This document shows, piece after piece, positions 28,599 to 37,961 of a stretch of 64,000 nt of DNA (positions are counted from its first letter, which is position 1; the number at the start of each line of letters is the position of its first letter). The notes under the pieces were generated by a model that saw only the letters and a list, made by a program, of their open reading frames with translations, was not told the DNA's origin and searched no databases. This stretch comes from Effusibacillus dendaii. Its GTDB lineage: Bacteria; Bacillota; Bacilli; Tumebacillales; Effusibacillaceae. The DNA lies in assembly GCF_015097055.1 (NCBI RefSeq), contig NZ_AP023366.1:2250001-2314000 (forward strand), given 5' to 3'. The translations under genes were made by a program, and so were the position numbers.

Positions 28599-30053
28599 CT
28601 ACTTTTTTTCGACTAATTTCGCCTTATTCCACCATTCATCCATCTCTTCCAGACTGCTTTCCGTTAATTTTTTTCCTTGTTCTTCCAACTTTTCTTCCAC
28701 ATAACCAAATCTTCTTCTGAATTTTAAATTTGTCTTCGCCAAACAGGCTTCCGGATCGAGTTTTAAATAACGGGCTAAATTGACTAAAACAAAAAATACG
28801 TCTCCCAATTCATCCGCCTTGTCTTCCGTGGCCTGCAGCTCGTCCAATTCTTCCCGCAGTTTGTCCAGCACCCCATCAATGCTCTGCCATTCAAAGCCAA
28901 CCTCTGCGGCCTTTTTCTGCAATTTGTAAGCCACCTGCATAGCCGACATTCCGGCTGGAACTGAGTCAAGCAGCTTTTCGGTGGTCCCTTTTGCCTGCTT
29001 CTCCCGCCGCTTCGTTTCCTCCCAACTGACAACCGCTTCCTCGGCATCGTTCGCTTGTCTGTCGCCAAACACATGTGGATGACGGCGAATCAGTTTGTCA
29101 TTGATCGCTTGAATCGTATCAAATACTGTAAAAGTACCCTCTTCCGAAGCAATCTGCGCGTGCAAAGCCACTTGCAGCAATAGATCCCCCAATTCCTCAG
29201 CGAGTGCATCCGGATCCTCCAGATCGATGGCTTCCGCCACTTCATACGCTTCTTCAATCACATGTTTGCGAATGGACTGGTGTGTCTGCTCACGATCCCA
29301 GGGACAGCCTTCCGGTGAACGAAGAATGCGTACGATCTCAACCAGTTTTGAAAATTGTCGGTGCGTGATTCGTTCTTCTTCACTCTTCGCCAGATATAAG
29401 GTGGTTAGATGGTCAATCCACTCGATCCGATCCAGTTCATACAGGGGAACTTGTTCGATTCGTTCCTCCCCTTCTACTCCAACCGCTCGGGTGACCGTCA
29501 CCGGATAATCGTCAGGGTATACATCCATCAAAGTAAGTTTAACGTCCGCCGCGACTGACTGATTGTACACTTGGACAAACACCGTATGCAAAGCCGGATT
29601 TAGCTGATCTGCCCGCGGGCTTGTCCCATCGAGAATCAGCAGCCCTTCTGTTGGGTCCACACCCACCCGCAGCAGCAATTCATCCAAAAACGAATGCCCG
29701 GGTCCAATCACGACATCCACCTGCGCACCAGCCGATTTTTGCAAAGCAATTTGTACCGTACGTTCGGCCACTCCCGGATGGCCCGGTACAGCGTAAACGA
29801 TTTCTCCCTGCTCCTTCGCCTCCTGAAACAGCATTTCTACAATCGTCTCATATAAGGAATCGAAGTCTTCCGCCTGCTCGTATTGTTCGTCAAGCGAACG
29901 ATAGGAGATCCCTTTTTGCGCCAAAATTTCTACAACCGGGTGACGTTCTGTACGCAAAATCAGGGGTTTCGCATTTTGAATCTGTTCATATGTGCCAAGC
30001 GGCATGCTTGTCCACGATCCGGGGCCAAGCCCCACAATTTGTATGGTCGCCAT
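28599..30053 (-). CDS. mazG: Tetrapyrrole methylase/MazG fusion, nucleoside triphosphate pyrophosphohydrolase (YabN)
   Basis: A 484-aa two-domain protein. The N-terminal SAM-dependent tetrapyrrole-methylase fold (about 1-215) starts IQIVGLGPGSW and has YAVPGHPGVAERTV. The C-terminal double MazG domain has EELGDLLLQVALHAQ (about 285-300) and a second helix pair with DELGDVFFVLVNLAR. It hydrolyses non-canonical NTPs; the methylase half has no proven substrate in Bacillus. The length equals B. subtilis YabN. The ATG at 30053 is preferred; a GTG 15 bases upstream is an alternative. Confidence 0.93.
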   Translation of the reverse strand: MATIQIVGLGPGSWTSMPLGTYEQIQNAKPLILRTERHPVVEILAQKGISYRSLDEQYEQAEDFDSLYETIVEMLFQEAKEQGEIVYAVPGHPGVAERTVQIALQKSAGAQVDVVIGPGHSFLDELLLRVGVDPTEGLLILDGTSPRADQLNPALHTVFVQVYNQSVAADVKLTLMDVYPDDYPVTVTRAVGVEGEERIEQVPLYELDRIEWIDHLTTLYLAKSEEERITHRQFSKLVEIVRILRSPEGCPWDREQTHQSIRKHVIEEAYEVAEAIDLEDPDALAEELGDLLLQVALHAQIASEEGTFTVFDTIQAINDKLIRRHPHVFGDRQANDAEEAVVSWEETKRREKQAKGTTEKLLDSVPAGMSAMQVAYKLQKKAAEVGFEWQSIDGVLDKLREELDELQATEDKADELGDVFFVLVNLARYLKLDPEACLAKTNLKFRRRFGYVEEKLEEQGKKLTESSLEEMDEWWNKAKLVEKK

Positions 30054-30124
30054 TAGTGAATCTACCACTCCCCTACCCTAACTTTAAGATGTCTGCCAAA
30101 AGCACCTTTCGGGCAGTCGGTACG

Positions 30125-31744
30125 CTAACGAACCAAGCCGATTTTGGCAAACAGATCCGCCAACTTTTGCCCAATCCGCGGGATAGAACGGATATCTTCC
30201 TTTCTTAAACTGCCCGATGCCAACAACGCTATTCCGTAAACGGCGGAAGCGAACAGAATCACAGCCAGCGTCAGGCAAGCACCCGCCAAACGTTCCGGCA
30301 AGACTGTAAAAAAATAAGGTCCCATCTGCCGCAGGCTGGCAAACACAGCAACTCCCATTAAAAATGTAGCAATACTCGGACCCCAAAGCAACAGTCGCCA
30401 ATTAAACGAAAGGCCGCTTAACCGGTTAATATCCCAGAAATTTAACAGGGCTGCAATGGAAAAGGACAGCACAGTGGAAACGGCAGCCCCCTCGATTCCA
30501 TATTTGGGGACCAACCATATATTAAAAATCAGTTTAAACACACCCCCTATCAAAAGATTCCGCACCGGTCGATAGACATATCCAATCCCCTGTAAAATCG
30601 CCGTTGTGGTAAGTTGCAACGAGGAAAATAAAGTAGCAAACGAAATCGCCATAATAGCTGGTGTCCCGGAGCTGTCTTTGAAAAGCGTGATATCGATCGG
30701 TTCGGCCAGCAAGAACAGCCCGACAGACGCCGGCAGCCCAATAATGATTGTCCACCGCAGGGCCAGTTCGATTCGCTGATAAGCAACACGCTTTTCACCT
30801 ACCGCCAGCGCTCCGGCGATCGCAGGCATTAACGCAACACCTATCGCAGTTGCAATGGTAGCCGGCAACATCATTAATTTAAATGCGCGACCGGAAAGAA
30901 GTCCAAACAGCTCAGTCGCTTGATCCTGACTGTAGCCTGCCTGCTTTAACATATTGGCTACCGTAATCACATCCACATTGTTCATGAATGGCACCACCAG
31001 CGCCCCGAGCGAGACGGGAATCGCGTACATAATCAGCTTTTTGATCACGGTTCGGTTGGACTGCGGCGGAACACGATTCGGCATTTGAACATCATGGCGA
31101 AATAGAACCCGATTGTTCCATACATAACCAACCAAAACAAGCAGGGCGGCAAATGCACCCGTCACGGCACCAAAAGCAGCCCCCGCAGCCGCCCATTCCT
31201 CACTGTACCCCATACGGAGCAGCAGCCAGGCTGCGCCAATGATTGTTGCCACACGGATCAACTGTTCGACCACCTGCGATACGGCAGTCGGTTCCATCTG
31301 CTGCCATCCTTGAAAATACCCTCGGATCGAAGCCATGACAGGAACAACCATCAAAGCAGGCGCCAACGCCTGAATGGCAAACTTTGCCCCTTCATCGCCG
31401 GAAATTCGCGCAAACAGTTCTGCGCCAAACCAGAGCAGAAAAAAACATAGAATGCCGCTTATAAACAGGATGACACTTGCCACCCGGAACACTTTTTTGG
31501 CGCCACGATAATCGCCAAGCGCCATATGCTCTGCCACAAATTTTGAAACAGCAACCGGAATGCCGGCTGTAGACAAGAGCAGGAGCGTGGAATAAATCGG
31601 ATACGCCATCTGGTAGAGTCCAAGCCCGCGATCCCCGATAATATTTTGCAGAAAAAGGGTGTATATCGAACCCATCAGTTTCGAAACAATTCCGGCTACC
31701 GCTAAAATAAACGCGCCTCGTAGAAACAAATTCCGATCCGACAT
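30125..31744 (-). CDS. yabM: MOP-family polysaccharide/lipid flippase (SpoVB/YabM-like)
   Basis: A 539-aa membrane protein with about 14 TM helices, beginning FLRGAFILAVAGIVSKLMGSIY, the usual start of the SpoVB/YabM branch of MOP exporters. Relatives flip lipid-linked peptidoglycan or polysaccharide precursors (MurJ activity for YtgP; SpoVB for cortex). It is in the YabM position between spoVT and yabN. Substrate cannot be decided from the sequence. Confidence 0.92.
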   Translation of the reverse strand: MSDRNLFLRGAFILAVAGIVSKLMGSIYTLFLQNIIGDRGLGLYQMAYPIYSTLLLLSTAGIPVAVSKFVAEHMALGDYRGAKKVFRVASVILFISGILCFFLLWFGAELFARISGDEGAKFAIQALAPALMVVPVMASIRGYFQGWQQMEPTAVSQVVEQLIRVATIIGAAWLLLRMGYSEEWAAAGAAFGAVTGAFAALLVLVGYVWNNRVLFRHDVQMPNRVPPQSNRTVIKKLIMYAIPVSLGALVVPFMNNVDVITVANMLKQAGYSQDQATELFGLLSGRAFKLMMLPATIATAIGVALMPAIAGALAVGEKRVAYQRIELALRWTIIIGLPASVGLFLLAEPIDITLFKDSSGTPAIMAISFATLFSSLQLTTTAILQGIGYVYRPVRNLLIGGVFKLIFNIWLVPKYGIEGAAVSTVLSFSIAALLNFWDINRLSGLSFNWRLLLWGPSIATFLMGVAVFASLRQMGPYFFTVLPERLAGACLTLAVILFASAVYGIALLASGSLRKEDIRSIPRIGQKLADLFAKIGLVR

Positions 31745-31845
31745 TTGTCTGCCACCTCTTCGATCTGTCCATTATAGCAAACCGCTTGCCTACTTACATG
31801 TATGCAAAGCGCATTTGAACTAGGACAGTCACTTGCTTCCCAAGG

Positions 31846-31872
31846 CAAAAAAGAGAGCGGATTACCACCCTC
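31846..31872 (-). terminator. Intrinsic terminator of spoVT
   Basis: GAGAGCGG (31853-31860) pairs with CCACCCTC (31865-31872) with two G-U pairs. On minus it is followed by TTTTTT. Confidence 0.75.
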
Positions 31873-31905
31873 TTGCAAACCAAACTGTATGATTTCTATT
31901 TCTAT

Positions 31906-32448
31906 TTATTGTTCCATTTGTTTCGCCAAAAATCCGGCTGCCGTCTCGGCCAGTTTCGCTTCCAGTTCCCCCATTTTCACATTCTCGTCACGGGAGAGCA
32001 GGACAACTGTACCGATCGGATCCCCTTGTGCAATGATCGGGGAAATTACGCGCGAGGTAAACCGTTCCGTGCGTTCTTTTAGAATTGACATTTCTGCCGG
32101 GCTCGATATCAGAGCGGTTTTGCGATCTTCCATTACCTTCTCCACATCGGAGCCAACCGATTTTTCCATAAACTCTTTTTTGGATGTTCCCGCTACCGCA
32201 ATCACAAGGTCACGGTCGGTAATCAAAGTAATATGGCCAAGGCTTTCATAGAGGGAATCTGCATATTCTTTTGCAAAGTCACCCAACTCGCCAATCGGCG
32301 AATACTTTTTCAGAATTACCTCTCCATCCCGATCAACAAAAATCTCCAGCGGGTCCCCTTCCCGGATGCGAAGTGTCCGTCGAATCTCCTTGGGGATCAC
32401 CACTCGTCCTAAGTCGTCAATTCTACGAACGATACCAGTAGCCTTCAT
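31906..32448 (-). CDS. spoVT: Stage V sporulation protein T (AbrB-type regulator)
   Basis: Forespore regulator of sigma-G genes. The 180-aa protein has an N-terminal AbrB-type swapped-hairpin domain (MKATGIVRRIDDLGRVVIPKEIRRTL, then GDPLEIFVDRDGEVILKKY) and a C-terminal GAF-like domain (about 60-180). The start is the ATG at 32448, matching B. subtilis SpoVT (178 aa) and preceded by GAGAGG; the longer frame adds a non-homologous leader. Flanking terminators show it is monocistronic. I could not assign its promoter with confidence. Confidence 0.96.
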   Translation of the reverse strand: MKATGIVRRIDDLGRVVIPKEIRRTLRIREGDPLEIFVDRDGEVILKKYSPIGELGDFAKEYADSLYESLGHITLITDRDLVIAVAGTSKKEFMEKSVGSDVEKVMEDRKTALISSPAEMSILKERTERFTSRVISPIIAQGDPIGTVVLLSRDENVKMGELEAKLAETAAGFLAKQMEQ

Positions 32449-32674
32449 GGATGATAATCGACCTCTCTTTCGTGATGTGTAGGTTTTTATGCCAGATGAG
32501 ATCATCAGTTAAGCTGCTGCCCTGTTGCCATTATTTTGTCCGATTGTCCGATATATTACATTGGGATTTACTGGCTCGTTTTCCTTTCTTGATGGGATGA
32601 AGGTTCGATTAGTATTTGTCCAGAAGTAGGGAATATACCCACCACCAAAAATTCAGTTTCGTACAGAAACACAT

Positions 32675-32703
32675 AAAACCCTGCCAGCTGGAGGCCGGCA
32701 GGG
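32675..32703 (-). terminator. Intrinsic terminator of mfd
   Basis: CCCTGCC (32679-32685) pairs with GGCAGGG (32697-32703), followed on minus by TTTTATG. It is 24 bases after the mfd stop. Confidence 0.82.
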
Positions 32704-32726
32704 GCACGGAGTGTTGAAAAGCAGTA

Positions 32727-35700
32727 TTACGCTCTTTGCAGTTCTTGTTCCGTTTTCAGAACTGACGGATACGATTCCAAAAACTTTTTAATCATCTCAA
32801 GAACTTCGTGGTCTTTCAGCCCTTTCACACGAAGGGTAATCGTAATATAGGGGGCGGCGGTCAACTTCACGCGATCCGGAAACTGTTGCGTGAGAGCAAA
32901 CAGCTTCTCCCCTTTTACAAACTGATTTTGCCGTTCCGACAGTTTCATTACCACATCGTGTCCGTCCTGCACAATCGATTGAAACTCAAATTGGCGGGCG
33001 TATGACTTAATCTGAGTCACCGTCAGCAGATTTCGAACCGGCAGTGGAATGTCGCCAAACCGGTCTTCCATTTCCTCTTCCAAATCACGAATATCTGACA
33101 GACTGCGGGCACTCACAAATTTTTTGTAAATCTCGATCTTCTGTACCGTATCCCGAATATATTCGGATGGAATATAAGCGTCAACTGCCAATTCCACCTG
33201 CGGATCGGGAATCGTTTCTTGTTTCTCACCCTTCAGTTCCTGAATGGCTTGCGAGAGCATATCCGAGTATAGATCAAAACCAACAGATGCGATAAACCCG
33301 TGTTGTTCAGCACCCAATAGATTCCCTGCACCGCGAATCGACAAATCTCGCATGGCAATTTTAAATCCGGAGCCTAACTCCGTGAATTCCTTAATTGCCT
33401 GCAATCGCTTTTCGGCCACTTCGGTCAACACTTTATCCCTTTGATAGGTAAAATACGCGTAGGCAACCCGATTGGACCGTCCCACCCGTCCACGCAATTG
33501 ATACAATTGGGAAAGTCCCATATGATCCGCATCATACACAATCAACGTATTTACATTCGGGATGTCCAATCCGGTTTCAATAATGGTGGTAGACACCAGC
33601 ACATCCGCTTCCCCTTCCAAGAAGTCCAGCATGACATGCTCCAGCGCTTCCTCCCCCATTTGGCCGTGCCCGACAAGGACTCTCGCTTCCGGCACCAAAG
33701 TGCGGATATGGTCAGCCATTTTTTCAATGTCTTTGACCTTATTATAAAGAAAATAAACCTGCCCGCCGCGCCCTAATTCCCGTTCAATCGCTTCCCGCAC
33801 CAACACGTCACTGTATTCCGCCACATACGTTTGTACAGGAAAGCGGTTTTCCGGCGGCGTTTCAATTACCGACAAATCGCGAATTCCTAACATCGACATA
33901 TGAAGTGTGCGCGGGATGGGCGTTGCCGTCAGCGTCAAACAGTCGACGTTGTTTTTTATTTGTTTGATTTTTTCTTTATGGCTGACTCCAAACCGTTGCT
34001 CTTCGTCGATTACCAGCAACCCTAAATCTTTAAATTTCACACTCTTGTTCAACAATCTGTGTGTCCCGATCACGATGTCCACACTGCCGTCAGACAATCC
34101 TTTCAAAACCGCTTTCATCTGTGCCTGCGTGCGAAACCTAGAAATCACTTCCACTTTTATCGGGAAACCGGTACAACGTTCTTTAAACGTCTCATAATGC
34201 TGTTGAGCCAGAATAGTCGTAGGCACCAGAACCGCTACCTGTTTCCCATCCATAACCGCTTTAAAAGCGGCGCGAATCGCCACCTCTGTTTTGCCGTACC
34301 CAACATCTCCGCACAGCAAACGGTCCATCGGTCGCGGGGTCTCCATGTCCTTCTTGATTTCCGCAATTGCGCGCAACTGATCGGCTGTTTCCTCGTAAGG
34401 GAACATCGCTTCAAATTCCCTTTGCCATTGCGTATCGGGACTCGCCGCATACCCCGGTGTAGCCTGCCGGGCGGCATAAAGCTTGATCAAGTCTTCCGCA
34501 ATATCCTTAACCGAATTTTGTACTTTTGATTTGACGCGCGCCCATTCGGTACCGCCCAGCGAGTACAGCTTCGGCTCCTTTTCTTCCGACCCGATATATT
34601 TTTGTACGAGATCAATCTGTTCGACCGGCACGTACAGCTTGTCTTTCCCCTTGTACTTGATGTGCAGGTAGTCTTTGTGGTTGCCTTCAATTACAAGCGT
34701 TTCAATCCCTAAATATTGTCCGATCCCATGGTTGAGATGGACAACAAAATCGCCGACTTTGAGATCCTGATAACTTTTCAGTTTCTGGGCATCTGACAAT
34801 CCTTTAAACTTCTTTGCTTTTCTTTTGTTGGCAAACACTTCGTTTTCAGTAATAATTACCAATTTAAACGAAATCAGTTCAAACCCGCCGGTCAAATTGG
34901 CATGCAGAATAACCGGCCGTTTCCCCAATCCCTTTAAATCAGAAGCAGAATCCGCTTCCATTCCGTAGTCTTCCAACACCCGCTGCAGTCTTTCGGCCCG
35001 TTCCGGTCCCGCTGCCAGAAAGATCACCCGTGATCCTGTTTTTCGCCAGCGTTCCATCTCCCCTTTCAGAATATTCATCTGTCCGTGGAAATTCTGACCG
35101 GCTTTGGCCGAAACATGGACCACTTGCTGCATCGTAAGTCCGGGAATGGTTCTGGGAAATAAGGAAAAAAACAGACGTCTCCATTTTTTTTCAAAAAACA
35201 GGGCGGAACGATCCGTATCCTGAATCATCGCAGGCATCAGTTCGCCTTGTTCCAGTGCGGCCGTTTGCCATTCCGCCTGCTCTTTTGCCAAAATCTGTAC
35301 GGTCTCCCGCAAGCGGGTCGGTTCATCATAAACGAGAATCGCATCCGCAGGAAGGTATCCCAGTAAATTGCTGACGCTCGGATCAATCAGGTGCAGGTAA
35401 CGAATAAGTCCGGGAAACACGATTCCTTCCCGCATAAGTTCGATTTCGCGGCCGATCTGCTTTTCCAATTTTTCAGCTCGTTCGCTTTCTCGCACCGTTT
35501 TCTTATATTTATCCAGCAACTCATAAATTTGGTCTGCTTTGCTTTGCAATGATTCCTTTTTAATTAAAACTTCACGAATTGGCCAAAAGGAGATTTCATT
35601 CCGTTTCTCTTGTGACCGTTGCGTAGTCGGGTCGAACGTACGAATGGAATCCACTTCCACATCAAACAATTCAACGCGAACTCCCATTTCCATCGTTAAC

Positions 35701-36254
35701 GGAAATACATCCAGAATGCCTCCCCGAACGGAGAACTGCCCCTTAGATTCAACCAATTCTGAACGTTCGTACCCAAGGTATACGAGGCGCTCTACAATCG
35801 AATCTAAATTTACTTCATCACCCACGCTCAGTTTAATGACCGATTCGGTAAATGTTTGCTTGTTTGGCAACGGCTGGTAAACGGCTGCCAACGGAGCAAT
35901 CACAATAGAAGCCTGTCGCTGCACCAACCCTTCCAACACATTCAAACGAGTTGCCGCCTGTTCCGGGGAATAAGCCAGGATATCCAAATAAGACAGCTCT
36001 CTCTCCGGGAACAAAAATACCTCGCCTGCAGGAAGCAATTCACACATGTCCTCATAAATCTGTTGTGCTTGCTGAAGATTATGTGTGACGATCAGCAAGG
36101 GCGATCTCAGAACAGTATGCAACGCAGCCGTATACAAATGGCGGGCTGAACCGCTCAACCCGGTTACCCATTGTTCAGACAATGATTTTTCGAATCCTTT
36201 TGCAATCATTCCTAAATCAGAATCCGTTTGAATCAAATCAATCAAAGGATGCAA
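32727..36254 (-). CDS. mfd: Transcription-repair coupling factor Mfd
   Basis: Removes stalled RNA polymerase and recruits UvrA. About 1175 aa: UvrB-like N-terminal region (GLSGSARHLYTAALHTV near the start), RNA polymerase-interacting domain (GDFVVHLNHGIGQYLG, about 490), SF2 helicase with LLCGDVGYGKTEVA (Walker A) and VIDEEQRFGVSH, then TRG and a C-terminal D7 domain. The start is the TTG at 36254, with GGGAGGGG just upstream. The longer frame begins within the preceding gene's terminator hairpin, and the shorter length fits the family (1177 aa in B. subtilis). Confidence 0.95.
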   Translation of the reverse strand: MHPLIDLIQTDSDLGMIAKGFEKSLSEQWVTGLSGSARHLYTAALHTVLRSPLLIVTHNLQQAQQIYEDMCELLPAGEVFLFPERELSYLDILAYSPEQAATRLNVLEGLVQRQASIVIAPLAAVYQPLPNKQTFTESVIKLSVGDEVNLDSIVERLVYLGYERSELVESKGQFSVRGGILDVFPLTMEMGVRVELFDVEVDSIRTFDPTTQRSQEKRNEISFWPIREVLIKKESLQSKADQIYELLDKYKKTVRESERAEKLEKQIGREIELMREGIVFPGLIRYLHLIDPSVSNLLGYLPADAILVYDEPTRLRETVQILAKEQAEWQTAALEQGELMPAMIQDTDRSALFFEKKWRRLFFSLFPRTIPGLTMQQVVHVSAKAGQNFHGQMNILKGEMERWRKTGSRVIFLAAGPERAERLQRVLEDYGMEADSASDLKGLGKRPVILHANLTGGFELISFKLVIITENEVFANKRKAKKFKGLSDAQKLKSYQDLKVGDFVVHLNHGIGQYLGIETLVIEGNHKDYLHIKYKGKDKLYVPVEQIDLVQKYIGSEEKEPKLYSLGGTEWARVKSKVQNSVKDIAEDLIKLYAARQATPGYAASPDTQWQREFEAMFPYEETADQLRAIAEIKKDMETPRPMDRLLCGDVGYGKTEVAIRAAFKAVMDGKQVAVLVPTTILAQQHYETFKERCTGFPIKVEVISRFRTQAQMKAVLKGLSDGSVDIVIGTHRLLNKSVKFKDLGLLVIDEEQRFGVSHKEKIKQIKNNVDCLTLTATPIPRTLHMSMLGIRDLSVIETPPENRFPVQTYVAEYSDVLVREAIERELGRGGQVYFLYNKVKDIEKMADHIRTLVPEARVLVGHGQMGEEALEHVMLDFLEGEADVLVSTTIIETGLDIPNVNTLIVYDADHMGLSQLYQLRGRVGRSNRVAYAYFTYQRDKVLTEVAEKRLQAIKEFTELGSGFKIAMRDLSIRGAGNLLGAEQHGFIASVGFDLYSDMLSQAIQELKGEKQETIPDPQVELAVDAYIPSEYIRDTVQKIEIYKKFVSARSLSDIRDLEEEMEDRFGDIPLPVRNLLTVTQIKSYARQFEFQSIVQDGHDVVMKLSERQNQFVKGEKLFALTQQFPDRVKLTAAPYITITLRVKGLKDHEVLEMIKKFLESYPSVLKTEQELQRA

Positions 36255-36278
36255 CAATTGACCCCTCCCGTAAAGCAC

Positions 36279-36310
36279 AAAAAAGCCTTCAGGCAATGTA
36301 CCCAAGGCTT
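36279..36310 (-). terminator. Intrinsic terminator of fin
   Basis: AAGCCTT (36283-36289) pairs with AAGGCTT (36304-36310), followed on minus by TTTTTT. It lies inside the longest open frame of mfd, which supports the downstream TTG start for that gene. Confidence 0.8.
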
Positions 36311-36326
36311 CTGCAGTTTGTTTCAC

Positions 36327-36560
36327 TCATTGCAGCGGATTATGAAGCAACGCCAGTTCGGGATGCGCTTCAATCGCTTCCTGACAATAATCACAAATCG
36401 TTTTCACGTAAACAACATCCTCATTTAAATTATACGATATTATATCTGCCTGTTCTTCAGGCGTCAAGGAAGTGAGTCCTAAGCGAGTTTCATTTACTGA
36501 CGTCCGATCCAATTTGCCCAAATAGGAGTTACAGTGCCGGCATACGTAGATCAATCGCAC
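36327..36560 (-). CDS. fin: Anti-sigma-F factor Fin
   Basis: Small forespore protein that inhibits sigma-F during the switch to sigma-G. The 77-aa protein has two CxxC zinc-type pairs: YVCRHC near the N-terminus and TICDYCQEAI (about 52-61). SLTPEEQADIISYN follows the family pattern (B. subtilis Fin, 76 aa). The start is the GTG at 36560, with GGAGG 8 bases upstream; the longer frame adds 19 unrelated residues. It stands between pth and mfd as in B. subtilis (yabK). Confidence 0.93.
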   Translation of the reverse strand: MRLIYVCRHCNSYLGKLDRTSVNETRLGLTSLTPEEQADIISYNLNEDVVYVKTICDYCQEAIEAHPELALLHNPLQ

Positions 36561-36619
36561 AAGGGATTCCTCCTCCAATTTCTTCTGAATAGTATGGACG
36601 AGGAAACGATTTGGCATAC

Positions 36620-37177
36620 CTAATTGTAACGGTTCATAGCTGTTTGAAAGTCTACTTGTATAAATGTATGCAAGGCAGCCGTCGTCTGTTTGTATGTTTC
36701 TTCCAACCGGGCATTCTCTTCTTTGTGAAAGGAACTTAACACATGATCGATTACCGTCTTGCCAGGTGCAGGGCGTCCCACACCAATCCGGACTCTCTGA
36801 AACTCCTGCGAACCGACTGTTGAAATAATCGACTTAATCCCATTATGCCCACCCGAACTTCCCTTTACCCGAAGCCGTACAGTTCCCAACGGCAAATCCA
36901 TGTCATCATAGACTACAACCCATTCCGACGGTGTTGGCTTATACCAGTCCAGCACCTGTCTGACTGATTGACCGCTTAAGTTCATGTATGTCAAGGGCTT
37001 AACGAGAACCACTTTTTCTCCCTGGTGGGACCCTTCCCCATAAAGAGCCTGAAATTTTGATTTGGCGATTTCGATACCTAATGTATCCGCCAGATGGTCA
37101 ACAGCAACAAATCCGACATTGTGCCGCGTGAATTGATATTCTTTGCCAGGATTACCAAGTCCGAAGATGATCCTCAC
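36620..37177 (-). CDS. pth: Peptidyl-tRNA hydrolase
   Basis: Releases tRNA from drop-off peptidyl-tRNAs. The 185-aa protein has IIFGLGNPGKEYQFTRHNVGF (catalytic His about 20), KPLTYMNLSGQSV and VVYDDMDLPLGTVRLRVKGSSGGHNGIKSI, the three family signatures. The start is the GTG at 37177 (AAGGAGG 8 bases upstream); a TTG one codon earlier is also possible. The B. subtilis homologue is also known as spoVC. Confidence 0.96.
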   Translation of the reverse strand: MRIIFGLGNPGKEYQFTRHNVGFVAVDHLADTLGIEIAKSKFQALYGEGSHQGEKVVLVKPLTYMNLSGQSVRQVLDWYKPTPSEWVVVYDDMDLPLGTVRLRVKGSSGGHNGIKSIISTVGSQEFQRVRIGVGRPAPGKTVIDHVLSSFHKEENARLEETYKQTTAALHTFIQVDFQTAMNRYN

Positions 37178-37249
37178 CAAACGAACCTCCTTGTTTCGGT
37201 CGTCTTAACTAGAGTACATTTCCTTTTGGATCAATGCAAGAAGAAAGGT

Positions 37250-37294
37250 AAAAATAGGAATAGGGGCACCCATTTAAACAATAGGTAGCCCCTA
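37250..37294 (-). terminator. Probable terminator of the sigma-factor gene
   Basis: TAGGGGC-ACC (37261-37270) pairs with GGT-GCCCCTA (37284-37294) with one bulged base. The U tract (TATTTTT) lies a few bases further. Confidence 0.55.
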
Positions 37295-37313
37295 ATTTAT
37301 CGTAAACGCCCTT

Positions 37314-37961
37314 TTACATGGCGGCTTGCGCACTCAAGACTTGAAAAATCTCCTGCAGTTTTTCATTTTTGGCAAGTTTCCTCCGCACCCGAGTCAATGC
37401 GTTATCAACCGCTTTGCGGCTGGGAAGCTCCAAAATAGATTGAATTTCCATATGACTGCGTTCTTCAAAATAGAATAATACCAGACAATTATATTCCAGC
37501 GGAGTTAAATTTTCATTCTTTAAGATTAAACGGATACTTTGCAAAGAGTCTTTACGTAAAAGGATTTGGTAAGTCGATTTGCTAGGTCGATCGATAACCC
37601 CCTCTATATACGAGGTGTCATTGACCGTTCCCTCTTCATTGACCGTCGGACCGTCCAATCGCATGGCGGTTCGATTTGGCACATTGGCCTGGCCATAGAG
37701 CCGTCTTAACCTGGATTTGATATGGTTTTCTACAGTCAGTTTACAATAAGAGAAAAACGACATCTTTCCGGTTTCAAACGATTTTACCGCATTCCACACT
37801 TCAATCCGAGCCCATTGGAATACTTCATCCCTGTCGGCCATCCAAGAGGCATATCGATGAGCAATACGACGACACATAGGCTCTACCCGTTTTAACGTCT
37901 CCTGAAATGCATATTCACAAGTTTTGGCTTGTACTGCAAGTTCGTTTAAATCCACAGACAT
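37314..37961 (-). CDS. Orphan sigma-70 family RNA polymerase sigma factor
   Basis: A 215-aa protein with region 2 at about 25-95 (RRIAHRYASWMADRDEVFQWARIEVWNAVKSFETGKMSFFSYCKLTVENHIKSRL has the region 2.1-2.4 pattern; shown only as landmarks) and a region 4-type HTH at about 155-205 (LTPLEYNCLVLFYFEERSHMEIQ, then AVDNALTRVRRKL). It lacks a region 3 of SigF/SigG type, and no anti-sigma gene adjoins it. The start is the ATG at 37961, with GAGGAGG upstream; the longer frame runs through a structured non-coding segment. B. subtilis has no sigma gene between pth and ctc. Regulon unknown. Confidence 0.85.
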   Translation of the reverse strand: MSVDLNELAVQAKTCEYAFQETLKRVEPMCRRIAHRYASWMADRDEVFQWARIEVWNAVKSFETGKMSFFSYCKLTVENHIKSRLRRLYGQANVPNRTAMRLDGPTVNEEGTVNDTSYIEGVIDRPSKSTYQILLRKDSLQSIRLILKNENLTPLEYNCLVLFYFEERSHMEIQSILELPSRKAVDNALTRVRRKLAKNEKLQEIFQVLSAQAAM

